The notes under the pieces: generated by a model
The model's input: only the letters and a program-made list of their open reading frames with translations
What the model was told of the DNA's origin: nothing
Database searches by the model: none
In this document: piece after piece, positions 18,395-27,337 of the stretch
How positions within the stretch are numbered: the stretch's first letter is position 1
How the letters are laid out: every line of letters begins with the position of its first letter
Assembly (NCBI RefSeq): GCF_020715685.1
Contig: NZ_CP085840.1
Span: 3,162,001 to 3,226,000 of the forward strand
Length of the DNA: 64,000 bases
From: Dermatobacter hominis
GTDB taxonomy: Bacteria > Actinomycetota > Acidimicrobiia > Acidimicrobiales > Microtrichaceae
Direction: 5' to 3'
Translations under genes and position numbers: made by a program

Positions 18395-19978
18395 ATGGAC
18401 CCCATGGCTGACACGCTCTCCACGTCCTCCAACGGGTCCTCGGCTCCCGACGGCCCCTGGCTGGGCGACGCCTGCTCGCTCGTCGACGCCTTCCGGGCGG
18501 GGGAGCGGTCCCCGGTGGAGGAGCTGCAGGCCACCCTCGACGCGATCGCCTCGAGCGACCTCAACTGCTTCTCGTTCCTCGACCCGGAGCGGGCCTTCGA
18601 GGCGGCGGAGCGGGCCGACCTGTCCAAGCCGTTCGGCGGCGTGCCGGTGGGCATCAAGGAGCTCGAGCCGGTCGAGGGCTGGCCCGACACCGGTGCGTCG
18701 CTGGTGTTCAAGGACCGCATCGCCACCTTCACGGGCGAGGCCACCCGCCGCTTCATCGAGGACGGCGGCGCCAACCCCGTCGGCCTGACGACGGCCTCCG
18801 AGTTCGGCGGCCTCAACGTCGGCATCACGAAGCTCAACGGCGTGGCCCACAACCCGTGGCGCCACGGCCGCACCGTCGGGGGCTCCTCGGGCGGCAGCGC
18901 CGCCGCGGTGGCCGGCGGCCTGGTCACGATCGCCAACGGCGGCGACGGCGGTGGCTCGATCCGCATCCCCGCCGGCTACAACGGCCTGTTCGGCATGAAG
19001 GGCACGTTCGGGCGCCTGTCCCGCGGCCCGCACGCCTTCTCCCGCCCCGGGACCGTCGTGCTCGGCTCCCTCGCCCGGTCCGTCCGCGACGCCGCCCGCC
19101 ACTTCGACGTCTGCGCCGGGGAGGACCCGCGTGACCCGACCAGCCTCCCCAACCCGGGTGGCTGGGAGCGCAACCTCGGCTCGACCGACCTGAAGGGCCG
19201 CAAGGTCGCCATCCTCCCGTCGATCGCCGGCGTGACGCTCGAGGACGGCGTCGAGCGCGAGGTCCGGGAGCGGGCCGCCGCCCTCGTCGAGCTCACCGGC
19301 ATGGAGCCGGTCGACATCCGCCTCGACCTGCCGAACCTGGCGGCGCAGTGGGCGATGGGCAACCTGTCGACCCTGCTCGCCGAGCTCGACGACCTGTGGC
19401 CGGCCTGCGCCGCCGACCTCACCGACGAGATCGCCCTGGGGCTGGTCCTCGCCCAGACGACCTACAACCTGAACCTCGCCGCAGTGGCCGAGGCGCAGCG
19501 CCTCCAGGCCAACGAGGTGATGGCCTCGGCGTTCGAGCAGGTCGACTACATCATCTGCGCCACCAACCCGGGCCCCGCCTTCGCCGCCGACGCCGCGACG
19601 TCGAGCCCGACCGCGACGTTCCTCGACAGCGCCAAGTCCTCGAGCGCCGCCCGTGGCGCGTTCCGGGGCCTGATGGCGAGCGTCCGGCTGGCCAACGGCG
19701 CCTTCCCGAAGCTCTCGAACCGGCTCATCGAGCTGGTCGTCGAGCGCGTGCCCGACCTCGTCACGATGGGCGGCCTGACGATCATCTCGAACATCTACGG
19801 CAACCCGGCCGTGTCGATCCCCGCCGGATCCGTCGACGGCCTGCCCGTCGGCCTGCAGGTGATGGCCCGCCACCACCGCGACGCCGAGCTGTTCGACGTG
19901 GCCTACGCCTACGAGCGTGAGATCGGCTGGCCGCTGGTCGCCCCGGGCGTCGCCGCCCGCGAGCTCGCCCCCGTCTGA
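18395..19978 (+). CDS. Amidase signature family enzyme
   Basis: 527 residues. The Ser-cisSer-Lys triad of the amidase signature family can be seen: Lys88 in GVPVGIKELEP, the GGSSGGSAAAVAGG loop (162-175, cis-Ser about 164) and the nucleophile Ser188 in DGGGSIRIPAG. It hydrolyses amides (for example aryl or acyl amides) in the cytosol. It is not GatA: there is no GatB/GatC context, and the C-terminal sequence is that of general amidases. Two in-frame ATGs (18395, 18404) are possible. It is divergent from the ParC-like gene and convergent with the LLM gene across a hairpin region. Confidence 0.9.
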   Translation: MDPMADTLSTSSNGSSAPDGPWLGDACSLVDAFRAGERSPVEELQATLDAIASSDLNCFSFLDPERAFEAAERADLSKPFGGVPVGIKELEPVEGWPDTGASLVFKDRIATFTGEATRRFIEDGGANPVGLTTASEFGGLNVGITKLNGVAHNPWRHGRTVGGSSGGSAAAVAGGLVTIANGGDGGGSIRIPAGYNGLFGMKGTFGRLSRGPHAFSRPGTVVLGSLARSVRDAARHFDVCAGEDPRDPTSLPNPGGWERNLGSTDLKGRKVAILPSIAGVTLEDGVEREVRERAAALVELTGMEPVDIRLDLPNLAAQWAMGNLSTLLAELDDLWPACAADLTDEIALGLVLAQTTYNLNLAAVAEAQRLQANEVMASAFEQVDYIICATNPGPAFAADAATSSPTATFLDSAKSSSAARGAFRGLMASVRLANGAFPKLSNRLIELVVERVPDLVTMGGLTIISNIYGNPAVSIPAGSVDGLPVGLQVMARHHRDAELFDVAYAYEREIGWPLVAPGVAARELAPV

Positions 19979-20029
19979 CCGACCCCGCCCGCACCGAACT
20001 CGGGGACGACCCCAAGAAGCGCAGATCGG

Positions 20030-20109
20030 CGAACTTGGGGACCAGCGATCGCTCAGCGACCGCTCATCCCCAAGTTCGGCAGTAGGGGCTTGTTGGGGGG
20101 GTCCCCAAG
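20030..20109. terminator. Hairpin region with two alternative pairings, between convergent genes
   Basis: CGAACTTGGGGA (20030-20041) pairs perfectly with TCCCCAAGTTCG (20067-20078). The overlapping CTTGGGGACC (20034-20043) can instead pair perfectly with GGTCCCCAAG (20100-20109). The two structures exclude each other. The region lies between the amidase and LLM oxidoreductase stop codons. Confidence 0.6.
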
Positions 20110-20129
20110 GTCGCGATCGGGCTGGTCGC

Positions 20130-21158
20130 TCAGACCGGGAGGATGATCTCGGCGGCCTGGCGCACCTGGTCGACGCTGCCGGCGGCGACGAGGATCTCGG
20201 TCACGGCCGACTCCTTCCACGCCGCCACGCGATCGGCGATGCGCGCCGGCGTGCCGACCAGCGAGATCTCGTCGGCGAACTCGACGGGGACCTCGGACAC
20301 GGCCTCGGCGCCGCGGCCGTCGAAGAACATCTCCTGGATGCGCTCGGCCTGCTCGCCGAGGCCCATCCGGGCCGCCAGCTTCGTGTGGTAGTTCTGGCCC
20401 TTGGCGCCCATGCCCCCGATGTAGAACGCAAGCATCGCCCGGGTCACCCCCAGCGCGTCGGCGATCGTCTCGTCGCGGTCGTCCTCGGTCACGTGGAACA
20501 CCGCAAGCGCGGCCACCTGGAAGTCGTCCTTCGCGCCGGCGAGCTGGTCGGCGTAGACGTCCTGGCGGAACGGCGAGTAGTAGAGCGGGAGCCAGCCGTC
20601 GGCGATCTCCGCGGTCTGCGTCACGTTCTTGGGGCCCTCGGCGCCGAGGTAGATCGGGATGTGGCGGCGCAGCGGGTGGACGATCGACTTCAGCGACTTG
20701 CCGAGGCCGACCGAGCCCTCGCCGTGGTACGGGTGCTGGTGGAACTCGCCCTGGAAGTCGAGCGGCTCCTCGCGCGCCACGACGCGACGGATGATCTCGA
20801 CGTACTCCCGGGTGCGGGCGAGCGGCTTGTCCGACGGACGGCCGTACCAGCCCTCGACCACCTGCGGGCCCGACACGCCGAGGCCGAGGCGGAACCGCCC
20901 GTTCGACAGGTGGTCCATCGTGATCGCCGACATCGCGGTGGCGGTCGGGGTCCGCGCCGCCAGCTGCATCACCGACGTGCCGAGCGCGATGCGCTCCGTC
21001 CTCGCCGCCAAGTAGGCGAGCGGCGACAGGGCGTCCGAGCCCCACGCCTCGGCGGTCCAGACCGACGTGAAGCCGAGCTGCTCCGCCTCGACGGCTCGCT
21101 CCACCCAGTCGGACGAGGGCAGCTGCCCCCAGTAGCCGAGCTGCAGTCCGAGATCCAT
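20130..21158 (-). CDS. LLM-class F420-dependent oxidoreductase
   Basis: 342 residues, a luciferase-like TIM barrel (MDLGLQLGYWG, LGFTSVWTAEAWGSDALSPLAYLAARTERIALGTSV, MDHLSNGRFRLGLGVSG, GTPARIADRVAAWKE). It resembles the actinobacterial F420-dependent group; F420 rather than FMN is inferred from that resemblance. The substrate is unknown. ATG 21158 is preceded by a GGGGGGACAGG purine run. It lies 73 bases after the enoyl-CoA hydratase gene on the same strand, so the two are probably one transcript, consistent with a role in lipid or steroid-like substrate breakdown. Confidence 0.9.
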   Translation of the reverse strand: MDLGLQLGYWGQLPSSDWVERAVEAEQLGFTSVWTAEAWGSDALSPLAYLAARTERIALGTSVMQLAARTPTATAMSAITMDHLSNGRFRLGLGVSGPQVVEGWYGRPSDKPLARTREYVEIIRRVVAREEPLDFQGEFHQHPYHGEGSVGLGKSLKSIVHPLRRHIPIYLGAEGPKNVTQTAEIADGWLPLYYSPFRQDVYADQLAGAKDDFQVAALAVFHVTEDDRDETIADALGVTRAMLAFYIGGMGAKGQNYHTKLAARMGLGEQAERIQEMFFDGRGAEAVSEVPVEFADEISLVGTPARIADRVAAWKESAVTEILVAAGSVDQVRQAAEIILPV

Positions 21159-21231
21159 GTCCTGTCCCCCCGTCGGGTGCGGTCGCTGTCGTCGTTCGGA
21201 GGTGGCCCGGGCGGACGCCCGGGCCACGGTC

Positions 21232-22035
21232 TCACCGGCCCTTGAAGTCGGGCTTGCGCTTCTCCTTGAAGGCCCGCGGGCCCTCCTTGGCGTCCTCGGA
21301 GGCGAAGACGTCCCAGCCGTAGGTGAACTCGTACTCGAGCGCCTCGGTCTCCTGCATGCCGTTCGTCTCGCGCAGCGTCTTGAGCAGCGCCCGCACCGCG
21401 AGGGGGCCGCCCTCACCGATGCGGTGGCCGATCTCCTTGGCCTTCTCGACCGCCTGGCCGTCGGGCACGACGTGGCCGATGAGGCCGATCTCGAGCGCCC
21501 GCTGCGCGCTGATGTGCTCGCCGGTCAGCAGCAGCTCCGCAGCGATCGTGTAGGGGATCTGCCGCGGGATGCGGACCGCCGAGCCGCCCATCGGGTACAG
21601 CGACCACTTCACCTCGGAGATGCCGAACTTGGCCGACTCGCCGGCGACGCGGATCTCGGTCGCGCCGAGCAGCTCGGTGCCGCCCGCGATCGCCGTGCCC
21701 TCGGCGGCGAGGATGATCGGCACGCCCGGCCGCCAGGTGCGCAGCAGCGCCTTCCAGTGCAGCTCGGGGTCCTCGGCCATGCGGGCCTGGACGTCGACGA
21801 CGGCCTCGGTCGGCTCGGAGTAGCCGCCGGCCATGTCCTTGAGGTCAGCACCGGAGCAGAAGTTGCCGCCGGCGCCCGTCAGCACGATCGCCCGGATGTC
21901 GGGGTCCTCGTCCGCCTCCCGGAAGGCGTCGAGCATCAGGACCAGCATCTCGCCGTTGATGGCGTTCTGGCGCTCGGGGCGGTTCAGCGTGACGACGAGC
22001 AGGTGCCCGTCACGTTCGGTCAGGACGGCCGGCAT
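21232..22035 (-). CDS. Enoyl-CoA hydratase/isomerase family protein
   Basis: 267 residues of the crotonase fold: NRPERQNAINGEML near the N-terminus, the oxyanion-hole segment TGAGGNFCSGADL (about 53-65), AAEGTAIAGGTELL, and FGISEVKWSLYPMGGSAVRI in the catalytic region. It hydrates or isomerises enoyl-CoA intermediates of beta-oxidation. The ATG has a GAGGGGGG purine run upstream. Its promoter contains a 22-bp palindrome with the AACnnGTT core of KstR-type TetR operators (22096-22117), suggesting regulation with steroid or lipid catabolism. It is the first gene of a likely operon with the LLM oxidoreductase. Confidence 0.9.
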   Translation of the reverse strand: MPAVLTERDGHLLVVTLNRPERQNAINGEMLVLMLDAFREADEDPDIRAIVLTGAGGNFCSGADLKDMAGGYSEPTEAVVDVQARMAEDPELHWKALLRTWRPGVPIILAAEGTAIAGGTELLGATEIRVAGESAKFGISEVKWSLYPMGGSAVRIPRQIPYTIAAELLLTGEHISAQRALEIGLIGHVVPDGQAVEKAKEIGHRIGEGGPLAVRALLKTLRETNGMQETEALEYEFTYGWDVFASEDAKEGPRAFKEKRKPDFKGR

Positions 22036-22083
22036 GGTCCCCCCTCGGGATCCCGGATCCGGCCGGGTGCCGGTCCGCCGGGC

Positions 22084-22117
22084 ACCCTATCGACAGAACG
22101 AGAACCTGTTCTAGTTC
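22084..22117 (-). promoter_or_regulatory. Promoter with KstR-like palindrome
   Basis: The minus-strand promoter is TAGAAC (22113-22108), an 18-bp spacer and TAGGGT (22089-22084). The palindrome spans 22096-22117: arms GAACGAGAAC and GTTCTAGTTC, one mismatch, abutting at the central AACCTGTT. It overlaps the -35 and spacer. The core matches the mycobacterial KstR pattern AACnnGTT with flanking AG/CT. Confidence 0.6.
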
Positions 22118-22140
22118 CGTGGCGGCCGGGTGCAGCGGGC

Positions 22141-24387
22141 CTACAGGCTGAACGCGGCCAGCCACGTGCCCGACTGCGTGAACGTGACGTCGTGGCTGCG
22201 GGCGCCGCCGTCGGACCAGAACCAGAAGCCCACCGGCAGCCGGTTCCACGTCTGCGGTACGGGCGCGGTGACCGTGCGGCGCGAGCCGACGATGAACGTG
22301 CGCGTGAACGGCGCCGTCGCGACCGTCGAGCCGACGCCGACCTGCAGGCCGTCGGGGAACGACGCGAAGTTCACGGTGACGGTTCGGGGGTCGAGCCGGA
22401 CCTCGTCCGACGCGGTCAGCCCGGCCGAGTCGCGTGCCGTGGCGCGGAGCACGACGTACGACGGCAGGTCGTGGTCGGGGCCAGCGACCGAGCCCGAGGT
22501 GCCGGTGGCGGTCTGGTACGTGTGGGTGTGGCAGTCGTCGGTGGTCTGGCAGTGGCGGACCTCGATCGCCCACGACACCGAGGTCCCGGTCAGCGGCCCG
22601 TCCTCTGCGTCGCTCGCCACGGCGGAGAAGGAGATCGGCTGGCCGACGGACCACCCGTTCGGGCCGGCGGTGACCCGCACGGTCGGCCGGGAGTTGCCGG
22701 CGTGCACGACTCGGGTGGCGTCGGTGACGCCACCCGAGGAGCTCGTGGCCCGAACGCCCACCGTCACGTCGCCGGGACTCGTGTAGGCGCGGGTCGCCGA
22801 GGGTCCGGTCGCGTCGTCGTGGTCGCCGTCACCGTCGAGGTCCCAGGCGAACGAGAGCGCGCCGCCGCTCGGGTCGGTCGACCCCTCGGTGCCGAAGGTG
22901 ACCGCCAGGGGCACCGGCCCGGCGTCGGGCGAGGCCGTGAGGACCACCTCGGGGGGCATCGTCGTCTCGGGCCGGATGCGGTCGATCGTCCCGCGGGCGA
23001 TGTCGAGCAGGTACGCGAACCCACCGGTGCCGACCTCGACGTCGACCGCCACCCGTCCCGTGGCGAGCGTGACCACCTGTCCGGGGTCGGGCCGGCCGTC
23101 GGCGCCGATGGACATCGCCCACACGCAGCCCCGGACGTAGTCGCTGAACACGAGCGCACCGCGGAGCGGGGCCGGGTACGGCGCGTCGCCGAGGAAGGCC
23201 ACGCCCGAGATCGACATCCCGCCGGCGCCGCAGCGCTCGGTGTCGGGTGCTCCGCTCCGCGGGTACGCGAAGTGCGGCTCGGTCAGGCGCGTCGGGGCCG
23301 TCGGCGCCACGGCCCGGGCGCACAGGTCGAGGTGGAGCGAGGCGTACGCGGCCGTCTCGTCGGGGCCCTCCCGGCACGGCCAGCCGAAGTTCTCGACCGC
23401 GTCGTCGGTCGCCGAGTCGATCCGGTCGAGCTCCTCCCAGCTGTTCCAGCCCACGTCGCCGATCCAGACCTCGTCGGTGCCGGGGCGGACGGCGAGCCGG
23501 AACGGGTTCCGGAGCCCGTGGGCGATCAGCGCGTCGTCGTCCAGCGGGCCCACGCCGACGAGCGGGTTCCCCGCCACGGGTGCGCCGGTGTCGGGGTCGA
23601 TCCGGATCACCGCGCCGTTGAAGCCCGTCGGGTCGGTGCCGGTGAGCACGTCCTGGGACCGCAGCGCGCCGCCCTCGGCGGTCGGCGCCGACAGGAGGGA
23701 GCCGACCCCGCCGGGAGGATCCCCGCACGGGTTGCGGGGGGTGGGGCTGAGGGGGGAGCCGCCGAGGCGCCCGATGTCGGCGTCGGAGAACGCCCCGCCG
23801 TCGCCGGCGCTGGCGAGCAGCGTCCGGTCGGGCAGGAAGACCAGGTCGTCGGGGCCGTGGGTCGGGAACTGGAAGCACCAGCGGTCGGCGAGGAGGACCT
23901 GCTCGGGGCCGCGCTCGAGGCCGGTGGTCGGATCGACCGGGACGCGGGTGATCCGGGCCGACATCGGGCAGCCGTCGACGTAGGCGCCCGGGGGCGACGG
24001 GCAGGCGTCGCCGTACCGACCCGACGGGTCGGTCGTGTACATCAGGTAGAGGAACGGACGCGCGGGGTACGAGGGGTCGACCGCGAGCGCGAGCAGCCCG
24101 AGGTCGTTGAAGCTCGCGACCTCGTCGGACACGTCGACGGCGAGCGTCGGGGTCGGGTCGTCGACGCCGTCGAACGTCTGGACGGTCCCGGCCTGCTCCG
24201 CCACGAAGATCCGGCCGCCCGGGGCGAACTCGAGGTTGGTGGGCAGGCGCAGGCCCTCGGCGACCGTCTCGACCTCGTAGCCCACGACCGGCGGCGTGTC
24301 CGGATCGACGGGAGCCGGAACGGTGCAGGCGGCGACGGTCGCGGCGAGCGCGAGGAGCAGCGTCGGGATCGTCCACCGTGCGCGCAC
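22141..24387 (-). CDS. PQQ-type sugar dehydrogenase-like lipoprotein with PKD domain
   Basis: 748 residues. A lipoprotein signal peptide ends at a lipobox-like LALAATVAAC (Cys about 21). Residues about 35-480 form a glucose/sorbosone dehydrogenase beta-propeller: GLRLPTNLEFAPGGRIFVAEQ, FNDLGLLALAVDP, a DLVFLPDRTLLASAGDGG blade and HGLRNPFRLAVRPGTDEVWIGDVGWNSWEE. A PKD domain (EGSTDPSGGALSFAWDLDGDGD) and a further Ig-like C-terminal region follow. It is probably a membrane-anchored extracellular oxidoreductase that oxidises sugars, perhaps with PQQ. GTG 24387 is preceded by GGAGGT six bases away. It is a separate unit from the genes around it. Confidence 0.85.
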   Translation of the reverse strand: MRARWTIPTLLLALAATVAACTVPAPVDPDTPPVVGYEVETVAEGLRLPTNLEFAPGGRIFVAEQAGTVQTFDGVDDPTPTLAVDVSDEVASFNDLGLLALAVDPSYPARPFLYLMYTTDPSGRYGDACPSPPGAYVDGCPMSARITRVPVDPTTGLERGPEQVLLADRWCFQFPTHGPDDLVFLPDRTLLASAGDGGAFSDADIGRLGGSPLSPTPRNPCGDPPGGVGSLLSAPTAEGGALRSQDVLTGTDPTGFNGAVIRIDPDTGAPVAGNPLVGVGPLDDDALIAHGLRNPFRLAVRPGTDEVWIGDVGWNSWEELDRIDSATDDAVENFGWPCREGPDETAAYASLHLDLCARAVAPTAPTRLTEPHFAYPRSGAPDTERCGAGGMSISGVAFLGDAPYPAPLRGALVFSDYVRGCVWAMSIGADGRPDPGQVVTLATGRVAVDVEVGTGGFAYLLDIARGTIDRIRPETTMPPEVVLTASPDAGPVPLAVTFGTEGSTDPSGGALSFAWDLDGDGDHDDATGPSATRAYTSPGDVTVGVRATSSSGGVTDATRVVHAGNSRPTVRVTAGPNGWSVGQPISFSAVASDAEDGPLTGTSVSWAIEVRHCQTTDDCHTHTYQTATGTSGSVAGPDHDLPSYVVLRATARDSAGLTASDEVRLDPRTVTVNFASFPDGLQVGVGSTVATAPFTRTFIVGSRRTVTAPVPQTWNRLPVGFWFWSDGGARSHDVTFTQSGTWLAAFSL

Positions 24388-24489
24388 CGAGCACCTCCGT
24401 GTTCCGGCTCGCCCGACCCCATCTTCGTCCACGTCCCCGCCGGAGGCGATGACGGGACGGTGAACATCCGCGGTCGCGGCGGCGACCGG

Positions 24490-27213
24490 CTACGGCTGCG
24501 TGGCGACGGGCACCGGCGGTGCGACCGCGTGGCGCGTGGGGTGGCCGGGTGCGTCGCCGTGGCGGGGCAGCGGTCCGTTCACCGAGGGCCGCGACGCCGC
24601 GATGTAGGCGAGCAGCTCGGCCTCGGGGACCGGGCGGCTGAAGAGGTAGCCCTGCGCGTGGCGGCACCCCATGGTGAGCAGCGCGTCGCGCTGCTCGGGC
24701 GTCTCGACGCCCTCGGCGGTGACGCTCAGCCCGAGCGAGCGGGCCAGCTGGAGGTTCGCGGTGGTGATCGCGACGTCGTGGGCCTCGTCGGGAAGGCCGT
24801 CGACGAAGGACCGGTCGACCTTCAGCACGTCGAGCGGGAACCGCTTGAGGTAGCTGAGCGAGCTGTAGCCGGTGCCGAAGTCGTCGACCGCCAGCCGGAC
24901 GCCGACCTCGTGGAGCTCGGTGAGCGCCTGCATCCCGGCCCGGACGTCGCGCATGAGCGCCGTCTCGGTGATCTCGAGGCAGAGCTGCGACGGGTCGAGG
25001 CCGACGGACTCGACCAGCTCGGCGACCTCGGCCGCCAGGCCCGTCTGGTCGATCTGGCGGGCCGAGAGGTTCACACGGAGCACGAAGTCGCGGTCGACGA
25101 TGTCCTCGGCGCGCCAGCGGGCGACCGTGCGGCAGGCCTCGCGGAGCACCCACCGCCCGAGCGAGACGATCGTGCCGTTCTCCTCGGCGAGCGAGATGAA
25201 CCGGTCGGCGGACATGATCCCGAGCTCGGGGTGCAGCCAGCGCACGAGCGCCTCGCAGCCGACGGTGGCGCCGGTCTCGAGGTCGACCTCGGGCTGGTAG
25301 TGCAGGACGAACTCGCGGCGGTCGAGCGCCCCGGTCAGGTCGCGGTCGAGCTCGTTGCGCTCGCTCACCTCGGCCCGCATCCGCTCGTCGAACGTGCAGG
25401 CCCGGTCGCGGCCCTGCGTCTTCGCCTCGTACATCGCGGCGTCGGCCCAGCGCAGCAGGTCTGCCGGCTCCGCCGGCTCGGCGGACTCGACCACGCCGAT
25501 CGACATCGTCAGCCGGAACGTCATGCCATCGATCACGATCGGTGCCTCGAGCGACTGGCGGAGGCGGTCGGCGACCACGGCCGCCTCGCCCGGGCCGACG
25601 TCGGGCAGCAGGACGGTGAACTCGTCGCCGCCGAGGCGGGCGAGCGTGTCGGAGGGCCGGAGCACCGAGCCGAGGCGATCGGCGACGGCGCAGAGCAGCT
25701 CGTCGCCCGTGCTGTGGCCGAGCGTGTCGTTCACCGTCTTGAACCGGTCGACGTCGAGGAACAGCAGCGCCAGCGAGCGCTCGTCGTCGGCGCCCTCGCG
25801 GGCGGCACTGGCCTGGGCGAGGAGGGACAGCAGCAGGGAGCGGTTGGGCAGTCCGGTGAGCGTGTCGTGGGTGGCCCGGTGGGCGAGCTCGGCCTCCTCG
25901 ACGCGCCGGTGCGTGATGTCGCGGGCCACGAGCAGCACCGACTCGACCGAGCCGTCGGCCGCGAACTCGGGCACGAAGGTGGACTCGCACCACATCTCGG
26001 CCTGGCCGGTGCCGACGGGGTACTCGACGGTGACGGGCCGGCCCTTGGCGAACACGGTCGTGAGCGACTCCCGCAGCGTGCTCGCCGACGTGCGCTCGAG
26101 GCGCGGCCACCCGGCGCGCATGACCGTCCCGGCCGCCGCCATCTCCTGGCTCGTGCTGATGGCCGCGGCGTTCGCGAACGTCACCCGGTGGTTCTGGTCG
26201 AAGCGCATCACCGCGTCGGGGAGGTTCTCGACGAGCGAGCCGAACCGCCGCTCGCTCCGACCGAGCTGGCTGGCGGTGCGCCGCGCGTCGTCGACGTCGA
26301 CGATGTGCACGGTCGAGTACCGGAACCGGCCGTCGGGGTCACGGGTGGCGGTGGCGTCGACGCGGTGCCAGCGGTAGCCGGCCGGGGTGAGGAAGCGGAC
26401 CTCGTCGGTGGACACGTCCATCCCATCGGTCTCGAGCATGCTCAGCCAGCGCGGCGCGACGGCCTCGAGGTCGGACGGGTGGATCCGCTGCAGGCAGTTC
26501 GAGCCCACCAGCTCCTCGGGGGTCAGGCCGAACATCTCCGACGCCGACGGGTTGGCCCGCAGCACGACGCCGGCGTGGTCGAGGAGCATCAGCGGGACCG
26601 GTGCGCTGCCGAAGACGGCGCGCAGCTCCTGCAGCGTGTCGTTGAGCGTCGCCTCGGTCGCGCGACGGGCGAGCACGTTGGCGATCAGCGAGGCGACGGC
26701 CTTGAGCGCCGTGACGTCCGTCGGCCGCCACTGCACGGGCCCGCTCACCGAGTCGAACCCGATGACCCCGGCCAGGCGGTCGCCGAGCGAGAACGGCACC
26801 TCGAGGATGGCGGTGATGCCCTCGGACTCGAGGTAGGCCCGGTCCTCGTCCCAGCCCTCACCCAGCTCGCCGACGTCGGGGATCTCGCTGACCTCGAGCG
26901 CCTCGAGGCGTGCCTGCTGGAGCGGACCCGTCGACATGGGGATGCGCTGCTCCACGTCGAAGGACGGCTCGACGCCGGGCGCGCACCACTCGTGGGTCAT
27001 GGACGAGGTCCGGTGGTGCCAGTCGTGGCGGATGATGTAGCTGCGGTCCACGCCGACGAAGCGCCCGAGCTCCTCCACCGTCTCCTGGAGGGCGAGCTCC
27101 AGATCCGCGGTCGAGACGCTCAGGAAGCGGGCGAACAGGCGGTCGAGCAGGGCCTCGAACGCGTGCTCGCGCCGGTCCTCGTCCTCGTTCCGCTTCGCTG
27201 CCCACCGCAACAC
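24490..27213 (-). CDS. GAF-PAS-PAS-GGDEF-EAL cyclic-di-GMP protein
   Basis: About 907 residues, soluble. An N-terminal GAF domain (about 30-190) is followed by two PAS domains (about 205-320 and 325-450). The diguanylate cyclase domain has an intact GGDEF in LARLGGDEFTVLLP and DVDRFKTVNDTLGH. The EAL phosphodiesterase domain has the motifs EALVRW, DDFGTGYSSLSYLKRFPLD and KVDRSFVDG, and ends with AEGVETPEQRDAL. Both catalytic motifs are intact, so it may make and degrade c-di-GMP, with GAF/PAS inputs setting the balance. The start is chosen as the second of two adjacent GTGs, six bases after a TACGCT -10 box; the neighbouring GTG or TTG are possible. A proline-rich tail follows EAL. Confidence 0.9.
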   Translation of the reverse strand: MLRWAAKRNEDEDRREHAFEALLDRLFARFLSVSTADLELALQETVEELGRFVGVDRSYIIRHDWHHRTSSMTHEWCAPGVEPSFDVEQRIPMSTGPLQQARLEALEVSEIPDVGELGEGWDEDRAYLESEGITAILEVPFSLGDRLAGVIGFDSVSGPVQWRPTDVTALKAVASLIANVLARRATEATLNDTLQELRAVFGSAPVPLMLLDHAGVVLRANPSASEMFGLTPEELVGSNCLQRIHPSDLEAVAPRWLSMLETDGMDVSTDEVRFLTPAGYRWHRVDATATRDPDGRFRYSTVHIVDVDDARRTASQLGRSERRFGSLVENLPDAVMRFDQNHRVTFANAAAISTSQEMAAAGTVMRAGWPRLERTSASTLRESLTTVFAKGRPVTVEYPVGTGQAEMWCESTFVPEFAADGSVESVLLVARDITHRRVEEAELAHRATHDTLTGLPNRSLLLSLLAQASAAREGADDERSLALLFLDVDRFKTVNDTLGHSTGDELLCAVADRLGSVLRPSDTLARLGGDEFTVLLPDVGPGEAAVVADRLRQSLEAPIVIDGMTFRLTMSIGVVESAEPAEPADLLRWADAAMYEAKTQGRDRACTFDERMRAEVSERNELDRDLTGALDRREFVLHYQPEVDLETGATVGCEALVRWLHPELGIMSADRFISLAEENGTIVSLGRWVLREACRTVARWRAEDIVDRDFVLRVNLSARQIDQTGLAAEVAELVESVGLDPSQLCLEITETALMRDVRAGMQALTELHEVGVRLAVDDFGTGYSSLSYLKRFPLDVLKVDRSFVDGLPDEAHDVAITTANLQLARSLGLSVTAEGVETPEQRDALLTMGCRHAQGYLFSRPVPEAELLAYIAASRPSVNGPLPRHGDAPGHPTRHAVAPPVPVATQP

Positions 27214-27219
27214 CACCCC

Positions 27220-27225
27220 AGCGTA
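27220..27225 (-). promoter_or_regulatory. -10 element (TACGCT), leaderless GGDEF-EAL gene
   Basis: On the minus strand TACGCT ends six bases before the GTG at 27213, with no Shine-Dalgarno sequence. It helps decide among the GTG-GTG-TTG start candidates. Confidence 0.5.
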
Positions 27226-27337
27226 TCGACGGAGTGCGCTGGAACGACCGCAGAGCGTGGTGACCGCCACCACAGTCCCCCACTGGGAGCTCCCTGCCAG
27301 GGAGGGGTTCCGCCGGGGCGGCGGCCGGTGCGGTCGC

